Shown: positions 16,174-24,967 of the stretch, in pieces
Numbering within the stretch: position 1 is the stretch's first letter
Layout of the letters: each line of letters begins with the position of its first letter
NCBI GenBank assembly: GCA_934630485.1
Contig: CAKTWD010000002.1
Coordinates: 1 to 56,752, forward strand
Reading direction: 5' to 3'
DNA length: 56,752 nucleotides
Source of the DNA: an uncultured Eggerthellaceae bacterium
GTDB taxonomy: Bacteria; Actinomycetota; Coriobacteriia; Coriobacteriales; Eggerthellaceae
Made by a program: the position numbers and the translations under genes
The notes under the pieces: model-generated
Database searches by the model: none
What the model was told of the DNA's origin: nothing
The model's input: the letters and a program-made list of their open reading frames with translations, nothing else

Positions 16174-17751
16174 ATGGTTTTGAAACAACCGCTCTCCGAC
16201 AACAGGTACATCGACACGCGCGGCGTCTGCACCGAGCCTGTCACGTTCACTCAGGCAGTAGTCCGCGGCTTGGCCAACGGCGGCGGTCTTTTCGTTCCTC
16301 AGCAGATTCCTTCATTCACCATCGACGAAATCTGCGATCTGGCAAAACTCCCCTATGCCCAGCAAGCGGCGTTGGTTTTCGAATCATTCGGCATCGACCT
16401 TTCACATGAGGAGCTTCAGCGCATCACGTCCGAGGCATACGGCGACAACTTCGATGACGCCGACATCTGCCCCATCACCTCGCTTGACGAGAACACGCAC
16501 ATTCTTGAGCTGTGGCATGGCCCGACCAGCGCATTCAAGGACATGGCGCTCCAGTGCCTTCCCCGCTTCTTCAGCGCCAGCGCAAAGCACCTTCGAGACC
16601 AAGGGGAACTCGATGACGCCCATATGATCCTGGTTGCCACCTCAGGCGACACGGGCAAAGCCGCACTTGAAGGCTTCCACGATGTTGACGGCGTGTCGAT
16701 CGGCGTCATGTACCCCAAGGACGGCGTCAGCGACATCCAATATCGCCAAATGGCAACGCAACGCGGCGAGAACGTAACCGTTTGGGCCGTTCGCGGCAAC
16801 TTTGATGACTGTCAGACCGGCGCCAAGAACGTCTTCGGTGACGACGATTTTGCCAAAGAGCTTCACAAGCAGTACGGCATCGCGCTGTCCAGCGCCAACT
16901 CCATCAACTGGGGGCGCCTCCTTCCTCAGGTCGTCTACTACATCTCGGCATATGCCCGCCTTGTCGCCAAGGGAGCCGTTGCCGCAGGCGATCCCATCGA
17001 CGTGTGCGTGCCTACAGGTAACTTCGGCAATATCCTTGCCGCCTATTACGCCATGCGCATGGGAACCCCCATCCGCATGCTGTTCTGCGCCAGCAACGAA
17101 AACCGCGTGCTGACCGACTTCATCAACACAGGTTCTTACGACATCAGCGATCGCGTCTTTGCGAAAACGCCTTCGCCATCGATGGATATCCTTGTCTCTT
17201 CGAACCTCGAGCGCCAGCTCTTCGAGATCACAGGGCGCGATTCCGATGCCATCGTCAAATGGATGCGCGATCTTAAAGAGAACAAAGCCTTCCGTGTCGA
17301 TCGCGACACGTTCGAGAAGATGCGCCAGGTCTTCCGCTCCGACTCTATCGACAACGATACATGCCTCAAGGTCGTTCACGAGGTGTTCAACCAGTACGGC
17401 TACCTGCTTGATCCGCACACCGCCGTCGCCTATCAGGTTGCCGAAAACCTACGTGACGACGACGTTCCCGTTCTTATCGCAAGTACCGCTCATTGGGCGA
17501 AATTCGGCAACAACGTATACAAGGCGCTTCACGAGCTTTCACTTGAGGACGAACTTCCCCAAGATGTTGCCGAGCTTTCCGGGTGCAAGCTGAATGAGCT
17601 GGTTGCAAGTGAGACGGGACAGGACAATATCCCTGCAGGACTTGCCGCACTCGAAAAGCTGCCCATCAGGTTCACGGAAGCGATCGACGGCAACCAAGAT
17701 GCCATCGAGAATGCCGTCAAAGAATTCCTCGCGAAACAAGCCGCTCGTTAA
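16174..17751 (+). CDS. thrC: Threonine synthase
   Basis: 525-aa PLP enzyme that converts O-phosphohomoserine to threonine. The N-terminal DTRG..TFTQAVVRGLANGGGLFVP matches the long (E. coli/yeast-type) threonine synthase. The PLP lysine is in WHGPTSAFKDMALQ, about residues 108-121. The ATSGDTGKAALEGF phosphate loop and PTGNFGNILAAYYAMRMG follow. The start at MVLKQPLSDNRY, ATG 16174, has GAAAGGGA upstream; the frame remains open for 90 codons before it without family similarity. It stands alone and ends 20 bp from the convergent prepilin peptidase gene. Confidence 0.95.
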   Translation: MVLKQPLSDNRYIDTRGVCTEPVTFTQAVVRGLANGGGLFVPQQIPSFTIDEICDLAKLPYAQQAALVFESFGIDLSHEELQRITSEAYGDNFDDADICPITSLDENTHILELWHGPTSAFKDMALQCLPRFFSASAKHLRDQGELDDAHMILVATSGDTGKAALEGFHDVDGVSIGVMYPKDGVSDIQYRQMATQRGENVTVWAVRGNFDDCQTGAKNVFGDDDFAKELHKQYGIALSSANSINWGRLLPQVVYYISAYARLVAKGAVAAGDPIDVCVPTGNFGNILAAYYAMRMGTPIRMLFCASNENRVLTDFINTGSYDISDRVFAKTPSPSMDILVSSNLERQLFEITGRDSDAIVKWMRDLKENKAFRVDRDTFEKMRQVFRSDSIDNDTCLKVVHEVFNQYGYLLDPHTAVAYQVAENLRDDDVPVLIASTAHWAKFGNNVYKALHELSLEDELPQDVAELSGCKLNELVASETGQDNIPAGLAALEKLPIRFTEAIDGNQDAIENAVKEFLAKQAAR

Positions 17752-17772
17752 TCAAACAGCAAGCAGGCAACG

Positions 17773-18441
17773 CTAACCCGTCGCTATCGAGACGACGAAC
17801 CAAACCGCCAAGAACGGAGCCATCGGAAACGCGCCCGCAAGCGCATCCGGGGCTCCGCTTCTTTTCTCCCTCCAGGAACAAATCAAACCCCACAACGCTG
17901 CAGCGGCGAAACAAACCAGCGCACCGATCAGACACCCGCCGCCCGCCGCTAAGCTAAGCGCCGGGAACGCAGCGATGTCACCTCCGCCAACCAAAGGGCC
18001 GCCATTACGCGTTGCAAGTTGCGAAACCCCAAGCGTTACGGCAAAGAGAAGACTCCCGATGAGCAGGTTCGCTGCGAAATCCTCGGGATGGACAAGAAGC
18101 AGCGATACCAACCCAACAGCCGCAAGCATGCGATTACACTCGATAGGGAGGAAACGGAAGCGCACATCCGCAACAAGCATTGCAGCAATGATCTGCGTTT
18201 CGGCAACGCGGAAGCACGCCGTAGCCCAGTCGCACGACAGCGAGCATGCCGCAACCGCACCCGAGAAACAGAACAGGCCACCAACAAGGATTTTGCGCCG
18301 CAGTCGGCTACCAGCAAAACCGTCGCGAGCGAGTTCGCCCGCCCGAGCCGCCGCCCTCTCCGCAAAGCAACATCCAGCCGTTGACGCCAACGTAACAGAA
18401 CAAGCAGCGGACACGATGAACACAGCGATGCGAAGCGCCAT
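17773..18441 (-). CDS. Prepilin peptidase (TadV/CpaA-like, A24 family)
   Basis: 222-aa polytopic membrane aspartyl protease that cleaves Flp-type prepilins. The two catalytic aspartates are visible in VADVRFRFLPIECN (about 87-100) and in the GxGD motif GGGDIAAF. About six hydrophobic segments are spread over the chain. It lacks the N-terminal methylase domain of PilD, as TadV does. The start ATG 18441 follows GGAG. It is the last gene of the tad operon, 26 bp after the small zinc-ribbon gene. Confidence 0.85.
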   Translation of the reverse strand: MALRIAVFIVSAACSVTLASTAGCCFAERAAARAGELARDGFAGSRLRRKILVGGLFCFSGAVAACSLSCDWATACFRVAETQIIAAMLVADVRFRFLPIECNRMLAAVGLVSLLLVHPEDFAANLLIGSLLFAVTLGVSQLATRNGGPLVGGGDIAAFPALSLAAGGGCLIGALVCFAAAALWGLICSWREKRSGAPDALAGAFPMAPFLAVWFVVSIATG

Positions 18442-18467
18442 CGAAAACAACTCCTGAACTGCAACGA

Positions 18468-18722
18468 TCACTCTTTCGCCGCCCTAGAAAGCGGGCTTGA
18501 GAGCCGTATGACGATAGACATGGCGTCATCAGACACATCAACTGAGGCTACCCCTGCCGGGATCCCACCTATCTTCTGCGTCAACGCAGAAGCCTCGTCC
18601 TTCTCTTGGGGAAAGGAATGATCGAAATCCCGCGGCTCGTCGCTATCGAAACGATGCAGACAGCCGTAACACACACGCGCATCATCAAAAGCCGAAGCGC
18701 CACATATCGGACATTGCTTCAC
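18468..18722 (-). CDS. Small zinc-ribbon protein in tad operon
   Basis: About 84 aa. The N-terminal CPICGA...CYGCLHRF forms one CxxC-x10-CxxC zinc ribbon, followed by an acidic linker and a short C-terminal beta-like segment (MSIVIRLSSPLS). Function unknown. The start is uncertain: GTG 18722 with AGGTGG upstream is preferred, ATG 18743 is possible. It is placed between an unrecognised membrane-anchored gene and the prepilin peptidase gene, so it is part of the pilus operon. Confidence 0.65.
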   Translation of the reverse strand: MKQCPICGASAFDDARVCYGCLHRFDSDEPRDFDHSFPQEKDEASALTQKIGGIPAGVASVDVSDDAMSIVIRLSSPLSRAAKE

Positions 18723-18756
18723 TGTGACCACCTTCCACCACATCAACCCTCATGAA

Positions 18757-19350
18757 CTACGCCACCCTCAAAACAACGGAGGTCGAACCCCCAAACGGAT
18801 AAGCCGAAACGAACGCCCAGTTCTTGGAAGGGGCATCGCGCGCAAACGACGCGCAAACGATGCCTTCCTTACTTACCGAGGTCAAAAACCAACCATCTAA
18901 GCTCATCGTCCGTCCCAAGGATGACAAAGACGCAAACGGATCAAGGTCGGTTTCATAGCCGATCAACAGCCCGTCGGCCGACATCCTCCTTAGACGAGCG
19001 TCGGCCGGAAGCGGCACCGCAAGCGATGCCTCCCCAACAGGAGCGGAATCCCCGTCGTCGCCGTCAAGAAGATCCGACGGCGCACCGATGATCAAAGCAC
19101 TCACATCTTGCTCAGCACCTTCGCACAGCATCGAGCCATCCATTGCCGATGCAACGGCTTTGGAGGCGCGCGGGACAGCACGAACCGAAACCGCCGAATC
19201 GAACAGCATGCCCATAGCAGCAGGAGATACCACAACAGCCAACAGCGCCAGAACCACTGCGAAGATGGCACGCCTCGATCGAACCGACGACACAAGAGAG
19301 CCACCGTCGCTGCGATTACCCGAAGTATCTGATGAGCCCCGCCAACTCAT
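18757..19350 (-). CDS. Unrecognised membrane-anchored protein of tad operon
   Basis: 197 aa with a single N-terminal membrane segment (about residues 28-48, AIFAVVLALLAVVVSPAAMG) after a short basic cytoplasmic tail. A ~145-aa extracellular domain follows that I do not recognise. The start overlaps the stop of the preceding TadE-like gene by ATGA, so the two are translationally coupled. Its position among TadE/TadG genes suggests an accessory pilus assembly factor. Confidence 0.7.
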   Translation of the reverse strand: MSWRGSSDTSGNRSDGGSLVSSVRSRRAIFAVVLALLAVVVSPAAMGMLFDSAVSVRAVPRASKAVASAMDGSMLCEGAEQDVSALIIGAPSDLLDGDDGDSAPVGEASLAVPLPADARLRRMSADGLLIGYETDLDPFASLSSLGRTMSLDGWFLTSVSKEGIVCASFARDAPSKNWAFVSAYPFGGSTSVVLRVA

Positions 19351-19814
19351 GCGATCACTCCTGGTTTGTAGGGGTCGATCACGAACGACGCCCTATGAGT
19401 CAACCGCGGAAGGGAAACACCCATAACGCTCTCCCGAAGTCCCATGCCAAAAAACGTTGGCGTGAATGTAAGCGTCGCATCGAACCTGATCAGGAAACCC
19501 TGAGAAACCGACGTCACGTCAACAGCCAGATGGTCTTCAGCAAAGCGACCGCGGAGATGCTCCTGAACGAGTCCTGTATTTCCTCCCGCGGTTTCCCCAT
19601 ATGCAGGCGCTGCGGCATACACGCGGACAGCATTCGGAAATTCCCTATCGAACGCCGCGCATTCCGAGAAGAACAGCAGCGCGTTCATCGCGATCGTAGC
19701 CACCACGATCGCAACGGGAAGCACAACCGCCAGCTCAACCGTCATTTGCCCGCATTCCGCACCAGCACCTCGCCAAGCGGGGAAGATCCCACCACGCCAC
19801 ATCGTCATTCCCAT
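19347..19814 (-). CDS. TadE-like pseudopilin
   Basis: 155 aa with the TadE/TadF-type prepilin N-terminus: basic residues, then CGQMTVELAVVLPVAIVV (about 21-38). That matches the G/xxxxE processing motif followed by a hydrophobic helix. A ~100-aa pseudopilin domain follows. It overlaps the TadG-like gene by 10 bp and the next gene by 4 bp. Confidence 0.8.
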   Translation of the reverse strand: MGMTMWRGGIFPAWRGAGAECGQMTVELAVVLPVAIVVATIAMNALLFFSECAAFDREFPNAVRVYAAAPAYGETAGGNTGLVQEHLRGRFAEDHLAVDVTSVSQGFLIRFDATLTFTPTFFGMGLRESVMGVSLPRLTHRASFVIDPYKPGVIA

Positions 19815-21949
19815 ACCCTTACCCCGCTAACCTGCAGATAAATGTCCCGCAGTCGCGAGAAAACCGATTGAATGACAGATTGGACGCTCCCCTTCACAGA
19901 GTCGGGAAAGGGGACCTCAATCACAAACGGAGGCCCTCCGACCCCTAGCTCTATCTCGGCGATCTCGATGGAATCCATTCCAAGAACCCCCTCTTCAACG
20001 TAAGATTCCACCCCATTCAGAACGGAAGAAAAGGCATCCGTCGAACTTGGCGGATTTTGAAGAACCCTCATCTTCACCGAAAGATACCTGCCAGCCGCCT
20101 CGTCGCTCGACGCCGAAGCAACATGGCCGGTGTTCACCAAGACGGGCTTCAACGATTCGACCTCGGCGGGTTCAAGCCCAACAACCGACATGCACTCCTT
20201 GAACTTCGACGATGCCCAAGGCCCAAGACCGCTTGCGCCCACAAGCGGCAATGATCCCAACACGCGCTCGACGGCATCTAACAGGGCCGACTGACCATTC
20301 GCGTACGCGTCGAGGCTTGCCGACCAAACACCGAGAACCAAGCCCGCCCCTCCAAATCCGCCGTTCTCCTTAAAACCGTCCAAAAGCGATGTAATGGCAT
20401 TCCGACCCTCATCAGACGACTCTTGAAGCAAAGTGGAGCCAGAGACGGCAACGCGCGCTCCCAAAGCTCCATCCGAAGAAACGAACGAGTTCGAAAAGCC
20501 AAAACCCTCAGGAACCGACCCGACATTGGCGACGAAGGCTATCGCCCCAATCCCTCCCGGAGGATTAGGCGAAAGGCGGGCCCCCGCCGCTTTGCGCGCT
20601 CCCTCCATAATCGCATCGATCAGACCGCCAGCAGAGTCCTTGACCTTATCCGACAGCGGATCAGCCTGGTTTCTCGCCTCTTTATAATCATCTGCAGCTT
20701 CAGCGATTGCGGCATAGTGGTACTCGAATCCGTTCTTGATCGCAGTCGAAGCGGACGCAACCGACCCCATGCTCGATGCCGTGAACTCGCACTTTGGGCA
20801 CGTATTGAAATCGCCTTCCTCCATTTGTTCGATCGAACCAAGAGATGAAAACCCCGCCGCAAGAGGACACCCCGACCACGCATGCATCGTCAAACCATCC
20901 CCGTCTGCGGTTATCGGGTATGCGACCTCAGAGAACAGCCATGTATCACGCATCTCATCCGCGTTCTTAGGAAACACCGGAAGGTAGGCATCAAAACGGT
21001 CCCCACCCTCTACGACATATGCAGATTCCAGTTCCTTGGTCGCATACTCGTAAAAGCGTGTCCTTAGAGCCGAACGAGCCTGCTCGGCGAGGGAGTCGTC
21101 AGCCGGCGCCTCAATCAAAAGGCGCTTCGCGTAATAAGACCGCGCACGCTCGAGGGGAACTGAAAACGACCATGCGTCGACGCTGCTATAAAACGGATTA
21201 TCGGATCCGCCAAGCCCTGCCAACTTGTCAGCACGCTCGTACAGGCAGTACCCGGGAAAGTCGCCGCAGTCGCGCATGAACGCCCTCTCTTTGATGGCAT
21301 TTGCCGCCTTGGCTGCTTCCTCGGCAGCAGCCGCATCCTTCTTCAGATCGTCGGCGTTCTCCTCTATTTCCTCCCCAATGCTCGACTCGCTCGAAAGGGA
21401 GAAATCGAGGGGGTCTCCCCGTCCAGGGACGAGGATCGCCGCTCCCACATACCGAGCGCCCTCCTGTGTTGCGTCGTTCGCAGAGGCGACCGCCGAAGCA
21501 CGCGCAGCGGCAAGAAACGGAAGCGCCTTTTGATAACGCTCGAGCGAATCCCTCGCCTGCCCCGCGAATGCATCTCGCGCCTTCGCAACACGACCGCCCA
21601 ATTCGATAAGACTGTCTCCCAAAGCCTGAGCGCCCGGAACGCACAATGCAACAACCCCCGCTCCGTACGAAACCAAGCTGGTCAGCGACAAGGAAAGCAC
21701 AACGGCATCGCAAAGGCGCACCGACAAGACAAAATCAGAGACTTGATTCCCCGCCGCAAGAGCTGCGGCATCAGCAACATCCTGAACTTGCGAAGATGCG
21801 GCATTTATCCGATAAACCTGAGCCGATGAGAAAACGAGCGACAATGCGATAAGGAGAGAAAGAACCATGCTGACCGTCGTAAACCCCTGCTCATCCCTGA
21901 ACAGGTTATTGGGCAGCAAACTCCTCCCAACAGAAACGCGCCTTTTCAT
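19805..21949 (-). CDS. TadG-like Flp pilus assembly protein
   Basis: 714 aa. The N-terminal segment EQGFTTVSMVLSLLIALSLVFSSAQ (about 20-45) is followed by SQVQDVADAAALAAGNQ, the hallmark of TadG-type proteins. The long extracellular region is Ala/Glu-rich and probably coiled in the middle (KKDAAAAEEAAKAANAIK). It contains two spaced Cys pairs, including CPKCEF. The start MKRRVSVG at 21949 overlaps the stop of the preceding TadE-like gene (ATGA). It is longer than classical TadG and lacks a recognisable von Willebrand A domain. Confidence 0.75.
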   Translation of the reverse strand: MKRRVSVGRSLLPNNLFRDEQGFTTVSMVLSLLIALSLVFSSAQVYRINAASSQVQDVADAAALAAGNQVSDFVLSVRLCDAVVLSLSLTSLVSYGAGVVALCVPGAQALGDSLIELGGRVAKARDAFAGQARDSLERYQKALPFLAAARASAVASANDATQEGARYVGAAILVPGRGDPLDFSLSSESSIGEEIEENADDLKKDAAAAEEAAKAANAIKERAFMRDCGDFPGYCLYERADKLAGLGGSDNPFYSSVDAWSFSVPLERARSYYAKRLLIEAPADDSLAEQARSALRTRFYEYATKELESAYVVEGGDRFDAYLPVFPKNADEMRDTWLFSEVAYPITADGDGLTMHAWSGCPLAAGFSSLGSIEQMEEGDFNTCPKCEFTASSMGSVASASTAIKNGFEYHYAAIAEAADDYKEARNQADPLSDKVKDSAGGLIDAIMEGARKAAGARLSPNPPGGIGAIAFVANVGSVPEGFGFSNSFVSSDGALGARVAVSGSTLLQESSDEGRNAITSLLDGFKENGGFGGAGLVLGVWSASLDAYANGQSALLDAVERVLGSLPLVGASGLGPWASSKFKECMSVVGLEPAEVESLKPVLVNTGHVASASSDEAAGRYLSVKMRVLQNPPSSTDAFSSVLNGVESYVEEGVLGMDSIEIAEIELGVGGPPFVIEVPFPDSVKGSVQSVIQSVFSRLRDIYLQVSGVRVWE

Positions 21950-22467
21950 GACAACCACGCACCCGCCCAACCGGAAACATCACGTCCGACCTCGGCGCTT
22001 CCAACCCATAAAGGTTGCGATGGGGCGCTTTCCCTCACCGATAGACGAAAGGTCCCCTCATTTGACAACGCGCCTATCGCCGACATTCCCCATGAAATCA
22101 GGGGAAGCGGCCTGACCTGGTTCTCAATCGAAACCGTGACCACAGAAGAGTCCTCATCACCAGAAAGATCGATAACCCAAGAACAACCACTGCCGTGGAC
22201 GTGAAACAGGTCCTGCGGAGGAATCGCCGCCAGTCGATGACGGATGAACGCCTTGACCGCTTCCTCGGATTCACCGAAGTCGGAGCCCGAGACTGCCAAT
22301 AGCCGGCACGCCTCGGCAGCTGCCGACTTCATGACGACGCGATCATACAGAACGATGCCCGGCTGAAGGAGAAACAACACCAGACCGAGCAGGACGGGGA
22401 GAACGAACGCCGCCTCGACTGTTCCCTGCCCGCGCTCGACAGCTTTCCCATTTCTTCCGAAACGCAT
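21946..22467 (-). CDS. TadE-like pseudopilin
   Basis: 173 aa. The leader MRFGRNGKAVERG is followed by QGTVEAAFVLPVLLGLVLFLL, a TadE-type prepilin N-terminus. The start ATG 22467 has a perfect AGGAGG site. The start of the next gene (TadG-like) overlaps its stop. Confidence 0.85.
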   Translation of the reverse strand: MRFGRNGKAVERGQGTVEAAFVLPVLLGLVLFLLQPGIVLYDRVVMKSAAAEACRLLAVSGSDFGESEEAVKAFIRHRLAAIPPQDLFHVHGSGCSWVIDLSGDEDSSVVTVSIENQVRPLPLISWGMSAIGALSNEGTFRLSVRESAPSQPLWVGSAEVGRDVSGWAGAWLS

Positions 22468-22501
22468 GATTTCCTCCTTTCGCATCGCCCTAAGACAGCC
22501 T

Positions 22502-22702
22502 TCAATACAGAAAGACATCCGCCATCGCAGACAGAGCCGCACCCCCAACGTGGTGAGATGCAGATGTCAGGGCGTGCTCGACGAATTTGCCGTCCTGAAG
22601 CGCATGCAAAATCGCAGCCAACCCGATGACGATCGACAAGCACCCAACCATGATCACCGCGAATTCGACGGTTGATTGACCTTGCTCTCCGCCACAGGTC
22701 AC
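22502..22702 (-). CDS. Small TadE/F-like pseudopilin, GTG start
   Basis: 66 aa. The start is GTG at 22702, overlapping the Flp stop codon as GTGA, with GAGGGG upstream inside the flp gene. The N-terminus VTCGGEQG is followed by QSTVEFAVIMVGCLSIVIGLA, which fits the G/xxxxEF minor-pilin processing motif. The remaining ~35 residues are amphipathic. The longer in-frame extension overlaps flp and is rejected. Confidence 0.75.
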   Translation of the reverse strand: MTCGGEQGQSTVEFAVIMVGCLSIVIGLAAILHALQDGKFVEHALTSASHHVGGAALSAMADVFLY

Positions 22703-22971
22703 AGGCCGTTGATCCCCTCGGCAATGGAGTTCCACAGCTCCTGTAAACGGGGCCTGAACAGGGAAATTGCCGCTATCGCTATTACCACGAGCACCCCAAC
22801 CAAGATTGCGTACTCGGTTGTTCCCTGCCCCCTCTCGTTGCACAAACGACTGCCCCTTCCCCCTGCCAGACCGAAAGGGATCGGCGTCGCTGCAAGCACT
22901 GATATCGCTCGCCAGCCCAGCGCCGACAAGAAACCCGCCATTCTACTTTCACCCAACGCCAAAACACTCAT
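22699..22971 (-). CDS. Flp-type pilin
   Basis: Major Flp/type IVc pilin candidate. The processing motif RG-QGTT-EY fits G/xxxxEY at Gly48 when translated from ATG 22971 (90 aa, GGAAG site), and is followed by the hydrophobic helix AILVGVLVVIAIAAISLF. This start gives an unusually long 48-residue leader. A TTG at 22845, seven bases after GGGGAAGGGG, would give a 48-aa protein with a six-residue leader, which is the normal Flp size. The gene follows tadC by 29 bp. Confidence 0.8.
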   Translation of the reverse strand: MSVLALGESRMAGFLSALGWRAISVLAATPIPFGLAGGRGSRLCNERGQGTTEYAILVGVLVVIAIAAISLFRPRLQELWNSIAEGINGL

Positions 22972-23000
22972 TTTTCTTCCTTTCCCTTTGAGCTTTCGTT

Positions 23001-23999
23001 TCAAAACCCGCTCATTAACTCCAACAGGATGGGTCCCATCACTAAAAGGAGCATTGCCGGCAATATCAGCGCCCCTGTCGGGAGCATCATCTTGACGGGA
23101 GCCTTCGCTACGCGTTCGCGAACCGAGCTTTTGTAGTTCGCCCGCGACTGCCTGGCCAATTCTTCCAACTCGCTTGAGAACGACGACCCGAAACGAGTTG
23201 AGCGAATCGCACTCTCCACCGCTCTTTCCAGCTCTTCGCACCGATACGACGCCGAAAGAGCGCGAAGAGCCTCTTCTCGTGTCATCAAACCAAGCGTCCA
23301 GCTTCGACACGCAGAGGCGCACTCGGCGGCAAAGCCCGTCGCAAAGTGGGACCCGTATAAATTGAAGCTACGATCAAACGTCAAGCCGCTACGAAGCCCC
23401 AGCGCCACAACCTCGAGCATCTCGGAGATATGGCGTTCCGCTTCGTCGGCCCGTTCGCGCTCCAACGCAAGCACCGCCGCATACAAGGCGCGGCGACCAA
23501 CCACGAACCCGACGAGCCCAAGCAAGAAGGCCAGTTCGGCCGTTAGCGCGAAGCCAACAGCAAAGCCCGCCGCCGCCAACACGATCTCGAGCCTCATTCG
23601 CGTTTCAACGAAACCCCGAACAGTGAGCCGATCGCCGCACCCAGCACGCGCACCGTGATCTTCCAAGAAAGCCGCCGCGCTATCGGAATCCGCCTTTCCC
23701 GAGCGAACGCGCGGAGAGACCGCCTTCGTTGCTCCGTAAGAAAGCCGCGATCCGACGTTCTCGGCATAGGCGAGCAAGCGCTCGCTTACGCTTTCGTCGC
23801 GCGGGCGGGATCTTTCGTTCCCGGCCGCGAACAAGCCACCCTCGTCTTTGACCGAAAGATCGGTTTGATGCCTGATGGATCGTTCTTTTCGACGCACTCC
23901 CCCAACTCGCTCGGCTAGAACCACCGACGCGGCAGCTCCTCCCGCGCCAGCCGAAATAACGGCCGCACCAGCCACGAAAAGCACCATCGCCTCGTTCAT
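23001..23999 (-). CDS. tadC: TadC-like type II/IV secretion inner-membrane protein
   Basis: 332-aa T2SF-domain membrane protein, platform for Flp pilus assembly. A first N-terminal membrane segment is followed by a cytoplasmic linker, a pair of hydrophobic segments near residues 140-175, the cytoplasmic T2SF core (RHISEMLEVVALGLRSGLTF) and a C-terminal hydrophobic segment (LILPAMLLLVMGPILLEL). The start MNEAMV at 23999 overlaps the tadB stop (ATGA). Confidence 0.9.
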   Translation of the reverse strand: MNEAMVLFVAGAAVISAGAGGAAASVVLAERVGGVRRKERSIRHQTDLSVKDEGGLFAAGNERSRPRDESVSERLLAYAENVGSRLSYGATKAVSPRVRSGKADSDSAAAFLEDHGARAGCGDRLTVRGFVETRMRLEIVLAAAGFAVGFALTAELAFLLGLVGFVVGRRALYAAVLALERERADEAERHISEMLEVVALGLRSGLTFDRSFNLYGSHFATGFAAECASACRSWTLGLMTREEALRALSASYRCEELERAVESAIRSTRFGSSFSSELEELARQSRANYKSSVRERVAKAPVKMMLPTGALILPAMLLLVMGPILLELMSGF

Positions 24000-24967
24000 C
24001 TGCACGCACCTCCCGCAGAAAGCGCACGACGTACAAGAAGAACCCCCATCACCTGCATAACCAAAGCCAGGGTAAGCAAGCCGATCCCCACCGCGCTCCC
24101 GAAAAAAGGCGTCATGAACGTCGGGCTTGCCAGCGAGAACAGCGTGATCAGTACCAGCGGCATCACTGTGACAACGCGCGCGGAAAGCCGCGCTTGGGCA
24201 GTCTGAACGCGAAGCTCCTTCTTTAGGGCAAGTTCCCCTTTCACGCTGTCAGAGGCGGCCTCGAGCACCGGCTTAATGGATCCACCGGTCTGGTGCTGAA
24301 TATCCAACGCCACTGCAATGAACGACACCTCATCCGCGACATGCCTAGACTGAATGACAGACAAGGCCTCATGCGCACCACCACCAGACTCCAGCACGTT
24401 CGCCGCAGACAAAAACAGATCGCCGACGGGCCCGGGGACGTCCTTTGCCACCTGATTGAACGTCTGAGAAAGCGTGTAACCCGCGTTGAAGCATGCGGAC
24501 ATCGACTCCAAAGCGACCGGCAAAGATGCACGCAAGGCCTCGTTGCGCCGGTCCCTGAGGTTACCGGCGAACACAATGGACGCCGCGACGGCGCACGCCG
24601 GAACAACGACCAAACATACCGCATTGCCCGAAACAAAAGTTGAAACGATCGCCAAGAAAAGCGATGCGCCGATGAAATTCGACAGCAGGGACTCGCGGCT
24701 CGCCTCGAAACCTCGCCCGCGAACGCCCAGCAAAAGCTCGTCGACAGCCCCGAAAACGCGCCGGCTTCTAAGAAGGAAGCCCGCCAACCTGCGCGCAGGC
24801 TTCCATTCATTACGAAGACGCCACGCGACGAACGCGCGCGCGGAAGGCTCGTCATCAAGCAAGGACGCCCGTCGGAGCCAAAGCGACCAAACCATCTTTC
24901 CCAGCATGAAGCCAAACGCAAACGCCGAGATCACGCCAGTCGCGCACAAGAGCAATCCTGCTTCCAC
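23996..24967 (-). CDS. tadB: TadB-like type II/IV secretion inner-membrane protein
   Basis: 323-aa partner of TadC. Membrane segments are at the N-terminus, near 95-140 and at the C-terminus, flanking a T2SF core (ASLPVALESMSACFNAGYTLSQTF). The start overlaps the end of cpaF by 37 bp, which supports tight translational coupling. Confidence 0.9.
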   Translation of the reverse strand: MEAGLLLCATGVISAFAFGFMLGKMVWSLWLRRASLLDDEPSARAFVAWRLRNEWKPARRLAGFLLRSRRVFGAVDELLLGVRGRGFEASRESLLSNFIGASLFLAIVSTFVSGNAVCLVVVPACAVAASIVFAGNLRDRRNEALRASLPVALESMSACFNAGYTLSQTFNQVAKDVPGPVGDLFLSAANVLESGGGAHEALSVIQSRHVADEVSFIAVALDIQHQTGGSIKPVLEAASDSVKGELALKKELRVQTAQARLSARVVTVMPLVLITLFSLASPTFMTPFFGSAVGIGLLTLALVMQVMGVLLVRRALSAGGACR

